DNA from: Adiantum capillus-veneris
Lineage: Eukaryota > Streptophyta > Polypodiopsida > Polypodiales > Pteridaceae
Assembly: GCA_014529385.2 (NCBI GenBank)
Contig: CM043963.1
Coordinates: 7,055,001-7,119,000, forward strand
Reading direction: 5' to 3'
Length of the DNA stretch: 64,000 nucleotides
The translations under genes were made by a program, and so were the position numbers. Shown here in pieces: positions 1-9,610 of this stretch. Every line of letters starts with the position of its first letter. Positions within the stretch are counted from its first letter, which is position 1. Below the pieces are notes generated by a model, which did not search any database, was not told where the DNA came from, and saw only the letters and a list, made by a program, of their open reading frames with translations.

Positions 1-120
1 GTTCAATTGGTTCTGTTAGTTGTGATTTTGTTTAGTTGCATCAATTGTCATTTGATTTAGTCGGCCTGCAACGTCTTATGTAGTGGATGAGACAGCGGAT
101 CTACTTTGTGTATTTGTGAG

Positions 121-360
121 ACTGTTGAATCGTGAGAATATATTTTTGTCAATGATATTGAATACTTGTCTATTGATCCATTACAGCTCTAAGATAAAAT
201 GCCCAATGAAGAACAAGTTTGTGGTACCCAATCAGTGCCTAATGATCAACAACAAGCGGTTGTTGATGCATTTTAGTGCATGAAGTCACTAGCGCACGGT
301 ATGTCGGCACAATAAGCGACGCGCACTGCTCAACGACTTTCAAAATGGGCAAATCCAAAC
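121..360 (+). pseudogene. Decayed coding sequence, left part (split by Cop-1)
   Basis: One reading frame (codons starting at 121, 124 and so on) runs to position 360 with protein-like composition but holds TGA, TAA, TAG and TAA stops. Each could come from a C-to-T change in CGA, CAA or CAG. The frame continues without a shift on the far side of Cop-1 at 5954, once the 5-bp duplication CAAAC is counted once. The left part therefore belongs to the sequence that later encodes the RING domain. I do not recognise the family of this N-terminal part, and where it starts is unclear. Confidence 0.45.
356..360. repeat. Target-site duplication of Cop-1 (CAAAC)
   Basis: CAAAC at 356-360 is repeated at 5949-5953 directly after the 3' LTR. 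This fixes both element ends. Confidence 0.93.
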
Positions 361-1149
361 TGTTAAGTATGGAGCCTGATTTACCCTTGTAATTTTGTGT
401 GGTAAAAGCGCACATTTGTAAGGCCCCCATTATGAGGAGAAGCCATCGTGCGTGAAGGAAAATCACTCACCGAAAACCAAAATTTTCACGGACAAGAATC
501 AGGGGCAACTTTAAAGGCCTTCGGGGGCGGAGGCCCCCGAGACTTTTTTTTCGCCGGATTATTATGGCCGGACGGCGGCCGGAAAGTGGTCGGAAAACAA
601 CCGGTCCGTTGGCCGGTGGCCGGTAGTCAATGGCCGATGGCCGGTGGTCGGAAGTCAATGGCCGATGGCCGGTGGTCGGAAGTCAATGGCCGGTGGCCGG
701 TGGCCGAATTCAAAAGCAGACTTGTCTTCTCAAGGGCGGCCACACATGGGCGGATTGGAGGGTCCGATTTGGACTTATTCGCACAAGGGCGGCTACACAT
801 GGCTGTCTCTCATAAGAGAGGGCAGTCCTTTTGGCCTATAAAAGGAGTCCATTTCTACACACATTTCATAGTGTGAAGTTGATGCAACAAGGTGAGTGTG
901 AGGTGGTGAGAGTGAAGCAAGGCGGGAGCTCCATTAAGGGTATAATCCCTTTGTAAACTACTTCTTGTTTTGAAGTACTAAAGCCATTGAGTGGCTGCTT
1001 TCCCGTGGACGTAGCCCACATTGGGTGAACCACGTATATCATGTGTACTCTCTCTCTCTCTCTACTCTATAATCTCGTGTATATAAATCTGTCTCTCTCC
1101 ATTAAGTAATCTACTCAAAATCTATTTAGCTACGTCTTATTTCCTAACA
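361..1149 (+). repeat. Cop-1 5' LTR
   Basis: 789 bp, from TGTTAAGTAT to TTCCTAACA. It holds a 28-bp GC-rich unit (starting 631 and 659) in two tandem copies where the 3' LTR has one, a TATA box at 837-844, and (CT)8 at 1048-1063. The same sequence recurs at 5128-5948. Confidence 0.94.
837..844 (+). promoter_or_regulatory. TATA box of Cop-1 5' LTR
   Basis: TATAAAAG lies in the LTR about 310 bp before its end and is conserved at 5575-5582 in the 3' LTR. It is the likely core promoter for the genomic transcript. Confidence 0.65.
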
Positions 1150-1151
1150 AT

Positions 1152-1163
1152 TGGTATCAGAAC
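1152..1163 (+). other. Cop-1 primer-binding site
   Basis: TGGTATCAGAAC begins three bases after the 5' LTR end. It differs only in its last two bases from TGGTATCAGAGC, the usual plant initiator Met-tRNA primer site. Confidence 0.85.
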
Positions 1164-1248
1164 AAGGTTTCCTCGTAGCTAAATTATCTCAAGGAAAGGA
1201 TTCCTCAAGATTGAGAAGTTCAACGGCAAAAAATACCAACATTAGAAG

Positions 1249-4014
1249 ATGCAGATTGAAGACTATCTCTACCAGAAGGACCTCTATTTGCCCATAGGCG
1301 GTCTTGCGAAGAAGCCCGCAACAATGGCAGATGAAGCATGGATTGTCCTTGATCGAAAGGCACTGGGAACAATCCGGTTAAGCTTGGCGTCAACAGTGGC
1401 CTTCAATGTTTCGGAGATGAAGACCACGGAGGACTTGATGAAGTCACTTGACAACTTCTACGAGAAACCATCGGCATCCAATAAGGTATTTCTTATGAAG
1501 CGCTTGTTCAATCTAAAGATGGCAGAGAATGGTTCAGTTGCAGAACACCTAAATGACTTTAACACAAACATAAGTCAACTTCGATCAGTGAAAATCAATT
1601 TCGATGACGAAGTGCGAGCCCTCCTTATACTATCATCTCTACCGGATAGTTGGGATAGCCTTGTGATGGCTGTAAGTAATTCTATCTCTGGCACAAATAC
1701 TCTTAATTTTGATGATGTTGTGGGTGTTCTCCTAAGCGAGGAAATGCGAAGGAGAAGCACAGGAGAATCATCAAGTGCTGCATTATCAATGGAAACAAGA
1801 GGAAGGCTTAAGGAGAGGTTCAAAAACCAAAAGGGTGGTGATCGCTCAAGGCGGAGAAAGTCACGCACAAAGTCAGTTCTTGAATGTTGGAACTGCGGCA
1901 AGAAGGGCCACGTCAAGAAGGATTGCTGGTCCAAGAAGAAGAAGGAGACAGAGTCTCAAGACAACAAGCCAATATCGGAGGCCAATGTGGCAGGTAAAAT
2001 AGAGCAAGATGCTCTAATTCTCTCATTAGACAATGTGTCTAATTCCTGGATAGTAGATTCCGGGGCTTCATTCCATGCGACACCACACAAGCAACATTTC
2101 CAAGACTACACCAAAGGTAATTTTGGGTATGTATACTTGGGAGATGATGAATCTTGTGAGATTGTCGGCAAAGGTACAGTTTCTGTCAAAACTGCTAACG
2201 GAAATGAATGGAATCTTAAAGATGTTAGGCATGTTCCTTCTCTTCGCAAAAATTTGATCTCTACAGGACAATTGGACGATGAAGGTCACAACATTGCATT
2301 CGGAAACAAATGGTGGAAGATCTCAAAGGGATCTTTGGTGGTTGCCAAGGGTGAAAAAGTCGGTACACTTTACTTGTGTACTGTTAGCACGCAACCTTCA
2401 TCTTGTGCAGCAACTACAGAAGTTGACAGTGCGGTGTGGCACTACCGACTTGGGCATATGAGTGCCAAAGGAATGCAAATCCTTCAAACAAAGAAGCTTA
2501 TACCAGGTTTGAAAGAAGTGGACTTAGAGTTCTGTGAAGATTGTGTTTATGGTAAACAAAAGAGGGTAAAATTTCAAAAATCGGGAAATGAAAGAAAAAA
2601 TAAAAAACTTAAGTTGGTTCATTCTGATGTTTGGGGTCCTGCAAGTACACCATCACTTGGTGGCTCATTGTACTATGTAACATTCATAGATGATGCGACT
2701 AGAAAAACATGGGTTTATGTCATGAAGAATAAATCCGATGTATTTTCCATATTTCAAAGGTGGAAAGCCTTTGTGGAGAATGAAACAGGTACCAAGGTTA
2801 AATGCCTCAGATTCGACAATGGAGGCGAATATTGCAGCCAAGCTTTTGAAAGCTTTTATGTTAGCAATGGCATTCGGAGGCAAAGGACAACCCCAAGGAC
2901 ACCTCAACAAAATGGGATTTCGGAAAGGATGAACAGGACAATCATGGAACGAGCACGAAGCATGCGGCTACATGCAAGCCTACCGCTTGAGCTTTGGGCA
3001 GAAGCTGTAAGTACGTCTGTGTACTTAATCAATCAATCACCCTCAACGGCATTGGATGGGGGAGTTCCAGAAGAGGCATGGACAGGTAAACCGGTGAATT
3101 ATGCATTTCTCAAAGTGTTTGGGTGTGAGGCTTTCATGCACATAGATAGAAGCCTAAGATCAAAGTTAGATGCAAAGTCCAAAAAGTGTTTCTTCATTGG
3201 CTATGGAGAAGGAGACTTTGGGTATCGCCTATGGAATCCTGAAGATGGTAAAATCTTAAGGAGTAGGGATGTAATTTTTAATGAACAAAATATGTACAAA
3301 GATTACTTGGAAAGAAAACAAACAAAAGAAACAGGTGATGAGTACATGGAGCTTGAGGACGGTGAAGACTCAAGGACTGCAAATGGTGACAATGTGCAAC
3401 AACGTCAACCAAATGAGGAGCCTCAACCTATTCCCCGAAGATCTACAAGAGCAAGTAGACCTCCAGAAAGGTTTGTTCCTTCCTTCAACCATCTCTTGAT
3501 CTCAGATTCTGGAGAGCCGGAATCATATGAAGAAGCTATGCAACATGAATCCAAAGAAGAATGGACGAAGAGCATGCAAGTGGAGATGGACTCACTACAT
3601 CGCAACCAAACATGGGAGTTGGTTGAGTTGCCTAAAGGTAAGCGGGCACTTCAAAACAAATGGGTGTACAAGCTAAAGGAAGAAGAAGGTGGGAAGAAAA
3701 GGTACAAGTCTAGGCTTGTGGTAAAAGGTTTTTCTCAAAAGAAAGGTATTGACTTCAATGAAATATTTTCTCCTGTTGTAAAAATGAACTCAATTAGGCT
3801 TGTCTTAAGCCTTGTGGCTGCTCATGATCTAAATCTCGAGCAAATGGATGTAAATACGGCATTCCCTCACAGTGACTTAGAGGAGGAAATCTACATGCTT
3901 CAACCAAAGGGGTATGAAGTAAAAGGTAAGGAGAAAATGGTTTGCAGATTAAAGAAGAGCTTGTATGGTTTAAAGCAAGCATCAAGACAATGGTACTTGA
4001 AGTTTGATCGATGA
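1249..4014 (+). CDS. Cop-1 gag-protease-integrase-RT polyprotein, N-terminal 921 residues
   Basis: Domains in order: UBN2-type gag (about 1-190), CCHC zinc knuckle CWNCGKKGHVKKDC (213-226), aspartic protease with the DSGA motif in WIVDSGASFHATP (from 267), GAG-pre-integrase (about 390-450), integrase core with a conserved PQQNGISERMNR region, and copia RT up to a YGLKQASRQWY-like motif. The ATG at 1249 is probably internal: the same frame continues upstream through gag-like codons interrupted by TAG at 1243-1245, where the family normally has Trp. The frame ends at TGA 4012-4014, and the 4015-5067 frame follows with no shift. A single nonsense change explains the break. Tnt1-class elements normally have one uninterrupted frame of about 1,300 residues. 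Confidence 0.9.
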   Translation: MQIEDYLYQKDLYLPIGGLAKKPATMADEAWIVLDRKALGTIRLSLASTVAFNVSEMKTTEDLMKSLDNFYEKPSASNKVFLMKRLFNLKMAENGSVAEHLNDFNTNISQLRSVKINFDDEVRALLILSSLPDSWDSLVMAVSNSISGTNTLNFDDVVGVLLSEEMRRRSTGESSSAALSMETRGRLKERFKNQKGGDRSRRRKSRTKSVLECWNCGKKGHVKKDCWSKKKKETESQDNKPISEANVAGKIEQDALILSLDNVSNSWIVDSGASFHATPHKQHFQDYTKGNFGYVYLGDDESCEIVGKGTVSVKTANGNEWNLKDVRHVPSLRKNLISTGQLDDEGHNIAFGNKWWKISKGSLVVAKGEKVGTLYLCTVSTQPSSCAATTEVDSAVWHYRLGHMSAKGMQILQTKKLIPGLKEVDLEFCEDCVYGKQKRVKFQKSGNERKNKKLKLVHSDVWGPASTPSLGGSLYYVTFIDDATRKTWVYVMKNKSDVFSIFQRWKAFVENETGTKVKCLRFDNGGEYCSQAFESFYVSNGIRRQRTTPRTPQQNGISERMNRTIMERARSMRLHASLPLELWAEAVSTSVYLINQSPSTALDGGVPEEAWTGKPVNYAFLKVFGCEAFMHIDRSLRSKLDAKSKKCFFIGYGEGDFGYRLWNPEDGKILRSRDVIFNEQNMYKDYLERKQTKETGDEYMELEDGEDSRTANGDNVQQRQPNEEPQPIPRRSTRASRPPERFVPSFNHLLISDSGEPESYEEAMQHESKEEWTKSMQVEMDSLHRNQTWELVELPKGKRALQNKWVYKLKEEEGGKKRYKSRLVVKGFSQKKGIDFNEIFSPVVKMNSIRLVLSLVAAHDLNLEQMDVNTAFPHSDLEEEIYMLQPKGYEVKGKEKMVCRLKKSLYGLKQASRQWYLKFDR

Positions 4015-5067
4015 ATGTTGGATCATGGATTCACAAGATGCAACTCGGATCACTGCGTCTACACGGAGAATTTGGGAGATGGGAAATTCATCATCCTAAT
4101 GTTGTATGTTGATGACATGTTGATTGCAAGTGCTAACATGCAGGACATCAAAGACCTAAAAGAGGAGCTGTCCAAATCTTTTTCAATGAAAGATTTAGGT
4201 GCTGCAAAGAGGATACTTGGTATGAAAATATCAAGGGACAGGACGAAGAAGACAATAAAGCTATCTCAAGAAGATTACATCAAGAAGGTACTAGAAAGGT
4301 TTGCAATGCAAAATGCAAAACCAGTTTCTACACCTTTGGCTGGTCATTTTAAACTAACGAAGGATATGTGTCCAAAGACACAAGAGGAGATAGCCTATAT
4401 GTCTAAAGTTCCATATGCTGCAGCGGTAGGTTCTCTAATGTATGCTATGGTCTGGACAAGGCCAGACATTGCACATGCAGTGGGAGTTGTGAGTAGGTTC
4501 ATGGAAAACCCATGCAAAGAACATTGGCAAGCTGTGAAGTGGATACTTAGGTATCTAAAAGGGACAACAACAAATTCTTTGTATTTTGGAGGAACTGATA
4601 TTTTTCTTCAAGGGTATGCTGATGCAAATATGGTAGGTGACAAAGATACTCGAAGGAGCACTACGGGCTATGGCTTCACGGTTGGAGGCACAACAATAAG
4701 ATGGGCTTCAAAGCTACAAAAGGTGGTCTCACTTTCTACCACAGAAGCAGAGTATGTAGCAATGACGGAGGCAAGCAAAGAAATTTTGTGGCTTCACAGA
4801 TTCTTAAAAGAGCTTGGATTCAAACAAGACAATTGTGTCTTGTACAGTGATAGCCAAAGCGCTATCCATCTTGCGAAGAACTCAGCCTTTCATTCAAGGA
4901 CAAAGCACATTGAGGTGAGATATCACTTCATACGCACTCTTTTGGAAGAGGGACAACTAAAGCTAGGAAAGGTGCATACAAGTGAAAATCCTGCAGACAT
5001 GTTTACAAAGGTGGTCAACAAGGAGAAGTTGAGCTTTTGCTCATCTTCAATCGGCATTCAAGGATAA
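4015..5067 (+). CDS. Cop-1 RT C-terminus and RNase H
   Basis: This is the direct in-frame continuation after the TGA at 4012-4014. It holds the RT catalytic motif YVDDM (in LMLYVDDMLIAS) and the copia RNase H domain with the ADANMVGDKDTRRST and TKHIEVRYH blocks, ending in the usual ADMFTK motif. The first ATG follows the stop directly, so translation of this half alone would lack the first RT motifs and should be inactive. The length fits the missing part of a copia pol. Confidence 0.9.
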   Translation: MLDHGFTRCNSDHCVYTENLGDGKFIILMLYVDDMLIASANMQDIKDLKEELSKSFSMKDLGAAKRILGMKISRDRTKKTIKLSQEDYIKKVLERFAMQNAKPVSTPLAGHFKLTKDMCPKTQEEIAYMSKVPYAAAVGSLMYAMVWTRPDIAHAVGVVSRFMENPCKEHWQAVKWILRYLKGTTTNSLYFGGTDIFLQGYADANMVGDKDTRRSTTGYGFTVGGTTIRWASKLQKVVSLSTTEAEYVAMTEASKEILWLHRFLKELGFKQDNCVLYSDSQSAIHLAKNSAFHSRTKHIEVRYHFIRTLLEEGQLKLGKVHTSENPADMFTKVVNKEKLSFCSSSIGIQG

Positions 5068-5116
5068 GAAGCCAGAATGGAAAGTAGTCACAGGTTTGGT
5101 TTGGAGATCAGTCTCC

Positions 5117-5127
5117 AAGTGGGAGAT
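5117..5127 (+). other. Cop-1 polypurine tract
   Basis: A purine-rich AAGTGGGAGAT stretch abuts the 3' LTR, at the position of the plus-strand primer in copia elements. Confidence 0.7.
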
Positions 5128-5781
5128 TGTTAAGTATGGAGCCTGATTTACCCTTGTAATTTTGTGTGGTAAAAGCGCACATTTGTAAGGCCCTCATTAT
5201 GAGGAGAAGCCATCGTGCGTGAAGGAAAATCACTCACCGGAAACCAAAATTTTCACGGACAAGAATCAGGGGCAACTTTAAAGGCCTCGAGGGCGGAGGC
5301 CCCCGAGACTTTTTTTTCGCCGGAATATTATGGCCGGACGGCGGCCAGAAAGTGGTCGGAAAACAACCGGTCGATTGGCCGGTGGCCGGTAGTCAATGGC
5401 CGATGGCCGGTGGTCGGAAGTCAATGGCCGGTGGCCGGTGGCCGAATTCAAAAGCGGACTTGTCTTCTCAAGGGCGGCCACACATGGGCGGATTGGAGGG
5501 TCCGATTTGGACTTATTCGCACAAGGGCGGCTACACATGGCTGTCTCTCATAAGAGAGGGCAGTCCTTTTGGCCTATAAAAGGAGGCCATTTCTACACAC
5601 ATTTCATAGTGTGAAGTTGATGCAACAAGGTGAGTGTGAGGTGGTGAGAGTGAAGCAAGGCGGGAGCTCCATTAAGGGTATAATCCCTTTGTAAACTACT
5701 TCTTGTTTTGAAGTACTAAAGCCATTGAGTGGCTGCTTTCCCGTGGACGTAGCCCACATTGGGCGAACCAGGTATATCGTG

Positions 5782-5864
<83 letters not shown>

Positions 5865-5948
5865 CTATAATCTCGTGTATATAAATCTGTCTCTCTCCAT
5901 TAAGTAATCTACTCAATTATCTATTTAGCTACGTCTTATTTCCTAACA
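5128..5948 (+). repeat. Cop-1 3' LTR
   Basis: 821 bp. The net length difference from the 5' LTR is accounted for by (CT)38 at 5786-5861 against (CT)8 (+60 bp) and one 28-bp tandem unit instead of two (-28 bp). A TATA box lies at 5575-5582. Confidence 0.94.
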
Positions 5949-6696
5949 CAAACCACATGCAATGAAAAGAGATCAATAAAGAAGTGACCAAGGACATGAT
6001 CAAAACAATATGGCCATGTGAGGACGCGGAGATAAATAAAGGAAGGTGGAAGGTATTGAACTGCCTCCACAAAGCGATCAAAGAAAACCCTGAAAGGATC
6101 TACTTGGAATTTTATGGCCATCCACTGCACAATGCAGATTATGCATTATATTTGCAAAAATGTTATACGTTCATTTTATGCAACAGCGACCAGTAGACTT
6201 TTTGTCGAAGGAGACAATTGTTGCCACCCATGATATCCAGGAGAGTTGTGTCACTTTCACCCGAGATGAGCTAGCATTGATAGTTGAAGGCACCGACCTA
6301 TAGTTAAAGAGAGAGAAAGATATTTACACAACACAGTTGGCAGAGAAAGATGCAAAAATGACACGGCTTTCTATAGCCACCCAAACACCCCAACCCTCAC
6401 AGGTCCGAATGGACAAAAGTATTCACCGCTTAAGCCAAGACGTTCAGAATCTGACACAGCGACTGAATCCTCTGTCTGTACAAGGGACACACATCAGTCA
6501 CCTTGTCTTGCATCCAAATTTGGTCCCCTTGTCTACTTTGGATGCATCTTCATCTTCCCAATGTCCAGTTTGCTACAAGAATTTTGATGGATGGAGTGGA
6601 TACTATACGTTGACATGTGGTCATTATTATCACTTCATCTGTCTTATTCGTTTGATGCAAAACAGTAGTCGATGTGCAATCTGTTCACATCAATAA
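5949..6696 (+). pseudogene. Decayed RING-H2 domain gene, right part
   Basis: Coding-like sequence resumes after Cop-1. The first stretch (5966-6196) ends at a stop. A second frame then picks up around 6181 and runs to TAA at 6694-6696 with one further internal TAG near 6301. The last 119 residues (from ATG 6337) carry a C-terminal RING finger: CPVC, about 15 residues, CGHYYHFIC and CAIC, which is RING-H2 spacing typical of E3 ubiquitin ligases. Several stops and one frameshift make the gene as a whole a pseudogene, though the 6337-6696 ORF is itself open. What lies upstream of the RING is unrecognised. It could be a host gene relic or a transposon-borne gene. Confidence 0.6.
6337..6696 (+). 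CDS. Small RING-H2 protein ORF (119 aa), remnant
   Basis: An open frame from ATG 6337 to TAA 6694. It has a polar N-terminal 70 residues with coiled-coil character (DKSIHRLSQDVQNLTQRL), then a RING-H2 domain at about 75-117 with all eight metal-ligand positions visible. The coding similarity extends upstream past an in-frame TAG, so the original protein was longer. The polyadenylation hexamer AATAAA (6692-6697) overlaps the stop codon. Whether this short frame is expressed is unknown. Confidence 0.45.
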   Translation: MAEKDAKMTRLSIATQTPQPSQVRMDKSIHRLSQDVQNLTQRLNPLSVQGTHISHLVLHPNLVPLSTLDASSSSQCPVCYKNFDGWSGYYTLTCGHYYHFICLIRLMQNSSRCAICSHQ

Positions 6697-6697
6697 A
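6692..6697 (+). terminator. Candidate polyadenylation signal
   Basis: AATAAA overlaps the TAA stop of the RING ORF. It could be chance in AT-rich DNA. Confidence 0.35.
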
Positions 6698-6711
6698 ATC
6701 CATGTTTGAAT

Positions 6712-6775
6712 AAGATGGCTTGCATAGAAAGTAAAGAAGGATTTCATTGCTCTACCTTTCTATGCAAGCCATCTT
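6712..6775. repeat. Perfect 20-bp inverted repeat (hairpin)
   Basis: Positions 6712-6731 (AAGATGGCTTGCATAGAAAG) are exactly complementary to 6756-6775, with a 24-nt spacer. The hairpin lies 16 bp after the RING ORF stop. Confidence 0.9.
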
Positions 6776-6864
6776 CGTGTATAATCTTTCGACATCTACA
6801 TATCATTGTGCAAAGTAATGGTGATATTAGAGCACACATGAAAAAAAAGAAAGAAGGCATAGAA

Positions 6865-7046
<182 letters not shown>

Positions 7047-7710
7047 GTATCGTTCTTTCAACCACCAACAACATATGGTGCCTTCGAAGCCAACTCCTAA
7101 TCCTTATAGCCATGGCAGTTACCATGACATAGACATTGGAAAACCAGAGGCATTCAAAGGCAACATTCGCTACTGTTGGCACCTCACATTGTAGGAGTTT
7201 TCCCAATGTTTTACAAGAAAGGTGCTTTGAACTCATATCTTGTATAAAGAGAGATGTCAATCATGTTTTTTGAATTTAAGAATCTTTGAGGAGTTACGCT
7301 TCAACCAAAATACGTCGATGGACTTGAAGAAGGTATATAAGCTGAGTTGAACATACTCATATGAGGTAATTTCTTTTGCTCACAATGTTGAAAAGAAGAT
7401 TTAAGCTCTAACAAAATAGGTGCAAGCCTTTATGACTCCATATATTTTTGTTGATCCTCACATAGCCATATGAATTGCTAATTGCACTCACTTATCTCTT
7501 TGATTTTGTATATCATCCAATCATGATCTACCTTTTTTAATGTAAGTTCATATCCTCAATCTCAGCACGATAATGCACGATCACGTCCACAACACACTCA
7601 TCTTAGTGATTTCAGTGTAGGCATCATGGACATGTCATCCCCAAATTTCTTAATACTTTGGTAAACTATCTACAGGATATTTGGATGTGGATGAACATCA
7701 AGATTGAAGT
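7047..7710. other. Unassigned AT-rich sequence
   Basis: No convincing coding frame, RNA gene or repeat structure is seen. Confidence 0.5.
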
Positions 7711-7935
7711 TGTTGGAATTAGGGTTGCAAGGATGCACACACAGCTTGGAGAAGATGAAAAATCTCAAGGCACACAACAAAGAGTGTAATGCTTAGTGCA
7801 CAAATAGAAAGATAAGTGAGCCCTAGAGTGATAGATGTATATAATGTGCAAGGTGAAAAACCTCCTAGTGAGGGAAAAAGTTCCCCGGTGGTCCTAAGTG
7901 TGCTCACACATATCACTAGCACATATGTGATAATA
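7711..7935 (-). repeat. Cop-2 copy D 3' LTR (old)
   Basis: A diverged copy of the about 227-bp Cop-2 LTR, starting TGTTGGAATTAGGG. It clearly differs from the LTRs of copies A and B, including its worn right end (GATAATA for GGTAACA). It marks the oldest insertion of the family here. Confidence 0.8.
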
Positions 7936-8904
7936 AACGCCCACTAGGAGTGACGCAGTGAAACGAGAGCTGGGACATAGAGTATAGGCAAGCACCATGC
8001 CCTAAGTACATGATCAATCCACAAAGGGAAGCAAGCTCAAATCTTTGAACTTCTCATGAGCAATGCTTTTGTGAGAAAATCTACAAGGTTTTCATGTATC
8101 GGCACATAAGCGAAGCAGATATCTCTTGGTGAGAGTATCTCCCTCACATAGTGTTAATTCACCTCAATGTACTTTGTGCGATCATGAAAAATTAGGCTCC
8201 TTGCAATATGCCAATGCACTCTTATTATCAGTGTATATGATCTTGGAAATGTCCTATCCAACACCCAAAATAATCCATAAGGCATCCGAGTCATACACAT
8301 TTAACCGTAGCTATGAATATTACCATGTACTCAATCTCACAACTAGAATTGGTCACAATAGGTTGCTTCTTTCTCAACCATGATATGCATAAATTTGGCC
8401 TCATATTGCATACACAATAGGCATTCAATAGCAATGATGAAGAATGACATTATGACAACTTAACTTTCATAGTATTTCCATTGGAGAAGCAATAGGTTTG
8501 AAGTCCTCAAGTCCAAACTTACATAGTAATGTCTCTATGTATCTTGCTTGGCACAAAGCAATACCTCCATCACACTACTTAAAATGTATGCCCAATTAAT
8601 GATGTAAAAGCGCCAAGTATTTCATCTTGAAAGTAGCATTTAATTCAGCCTTGAATTCAGCAATGTGTGTCTCATTCGGACTAGTAATAAGAAAATCATC
8701 TACATACAAAATGACAATAAGATGTATCACCCACGCATTTTATGTATATAAAGTGCTTTCAGTTGTGGATTGTTATGAAAGTCTTGTTTAACCAAATGAC
8801 TGTCATCTTTCTCATACCAAGCACGAGGAGACAACTTTAACCCATATAAATCTTTCTTGCATTTGCACACTTTCTTTTCTTCACAAAATTGTGAGTGTGT
8901 GTTA

Positions 8905-8909
8905 CATAT
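8905..8909. repeat. Target-site duplication of Cop-2 copy B (CATAT)
   Basis: CATAT at 8905-8909 equals 19208-19212 just beyond the far LTR of copy B. Confidence 0.9.
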
Positions 8910-9136
8910 TGTTGGAATTAGGGTTGAAGAGAAACACACACAGCTTGGAGAAGACAAAGGAAGCTCAAGGCACACAATAGAGAGTGTGTTACTTAGTGTG
9001 CAATGGAAAGATAGATCGCCCTAGAGTGATGGGTGTATATACAATGCACAGGGGAAAAAACCTCCTAAAGAGGGAAAAAATGCCCCGGCGGTCCTAGTGT
9101 GTTCACACACATCACTACCACATGTATATGGTAACA
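8910..9136 (-). repeat. Cop-2 copy B 3' LTR
   Basis: 227 bp, TGTTGG...GGTAACA, followed on the right by the purine tract (minus strand) and RNase H end of copy B. Confidence 0.9.
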
Positions 9137-9308
9137 AATCCCCCCTGGAGTGATGCGGTCAACGAGAGATGGCACATGACTAAAGGGAAGTGTCATGCCC
9201 TGAGGACAGGATCACTCCACAAAGGGGAGTAAGCCCAAAGCTTTGCGGAAAGCTTCAAGCTTCTCACGAGACAATGCCTTTGTGAAAAGATCTACAAGGT
9301 TATCCTAT
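9137..9308 (-). pseudogene. Copy B RNase H C-terminus, cut off by copy A
   Basis: The minus strand encodes the terminal DLFTKALSREKLEAFRKALG block of copia RNase H followed by the 3' untranslated end and polypurine tract. The rest of the same domain lies at 14520 onward, beyond copy A. Confidence 0.85.
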
Positions 9309-9535
9309 TGTTGGAATTAGGGTTGCAGAGAAACACACACAGCTTGGAGAAGACGAAGGAAGCTCAAGGCACACAATAGAGAGTGTGTTACTTAGTGTGC
9401 AATGGAAAGATAGATAGGCCTAGAGTGATGGGCGTATATACAATGCACGGGGGAAAAAACCTCCTAAAGAGGGAAAAAATGCCCCGGCGGTCCTAGTGTG
9501 TTCACACACATCACTACCACATGTATATGGTAACA
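9309..9535 (-). repeat. Cop-2 copy A 3' LTR
   Basis: 227 bp, TGTTGG...GGTAACA. The purine tract (plus-strand AATCCCCCCTAG at 9536-9547) abuts it. Confidence 0.92.
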
Positions 9536-9610
9536 AATCCCCCCTAGAGTGATGCGGTGAACGAGAGCTGGCACATGAGTAAAGGGAAGTGCCATGCCCT
9601 GAGGACAGGA

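Larger units (their letters stand above)
361..5948 (+). mobile_element. Cop-1: Ty1/copia (Tnt1-like) LTR retrotransposon
   Basis: This is a full-length copia element. It has two LTRs (361-1149 and 5128-5948) with TGTTAAG...CCTAACA ends, a Met-tRNA-type primer site, one gag-pol frame in copia order (gag, zinc knuckle, protease, integrase, RT, RNase H), a purine tract and a perfect 5-bp duplication. The LTRs differ by only a dozen or so substitutions plus a 28-bp unit and a CT-repeat length change, so insertion was fairly recent. Two stop codons (1243-1245 and 4012-4014) break the polyprotein. As it stands it is probably not autonomous, although it could be mobilised in trans. Confidence 0.95.
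7711..8909 (-). mobile_element. Cop-2 copy D, left part (degenerate copia)
   Basis: LTR followed by heavily mutated RNase H and RT sequence on the minus strand. A frame at 8727-8975 still shows a degraded KVCKCKKDLYGLK...SPRAWYEK block. The sequence matches the 3' half of copies A and B. It stops exactly at 8909, where copy B begins, and resumes at 19208 (ACTTCCTCAAATATATCACC...) before fading by about 19262. It is non-functional. Confidence 0.82.

Noticed and set aside
448-876. ORF of 142 codons in the Cop-1 5' LTR
   Set aside because: It lies wholly in the LTR, is repeated in the 3' LTR with shifts, and owes its length to GC-rich tandem units.
5725-5907. Ser-Leu repeat ORF
   Set aside because: Translation of the (CT)38 microsatellite.
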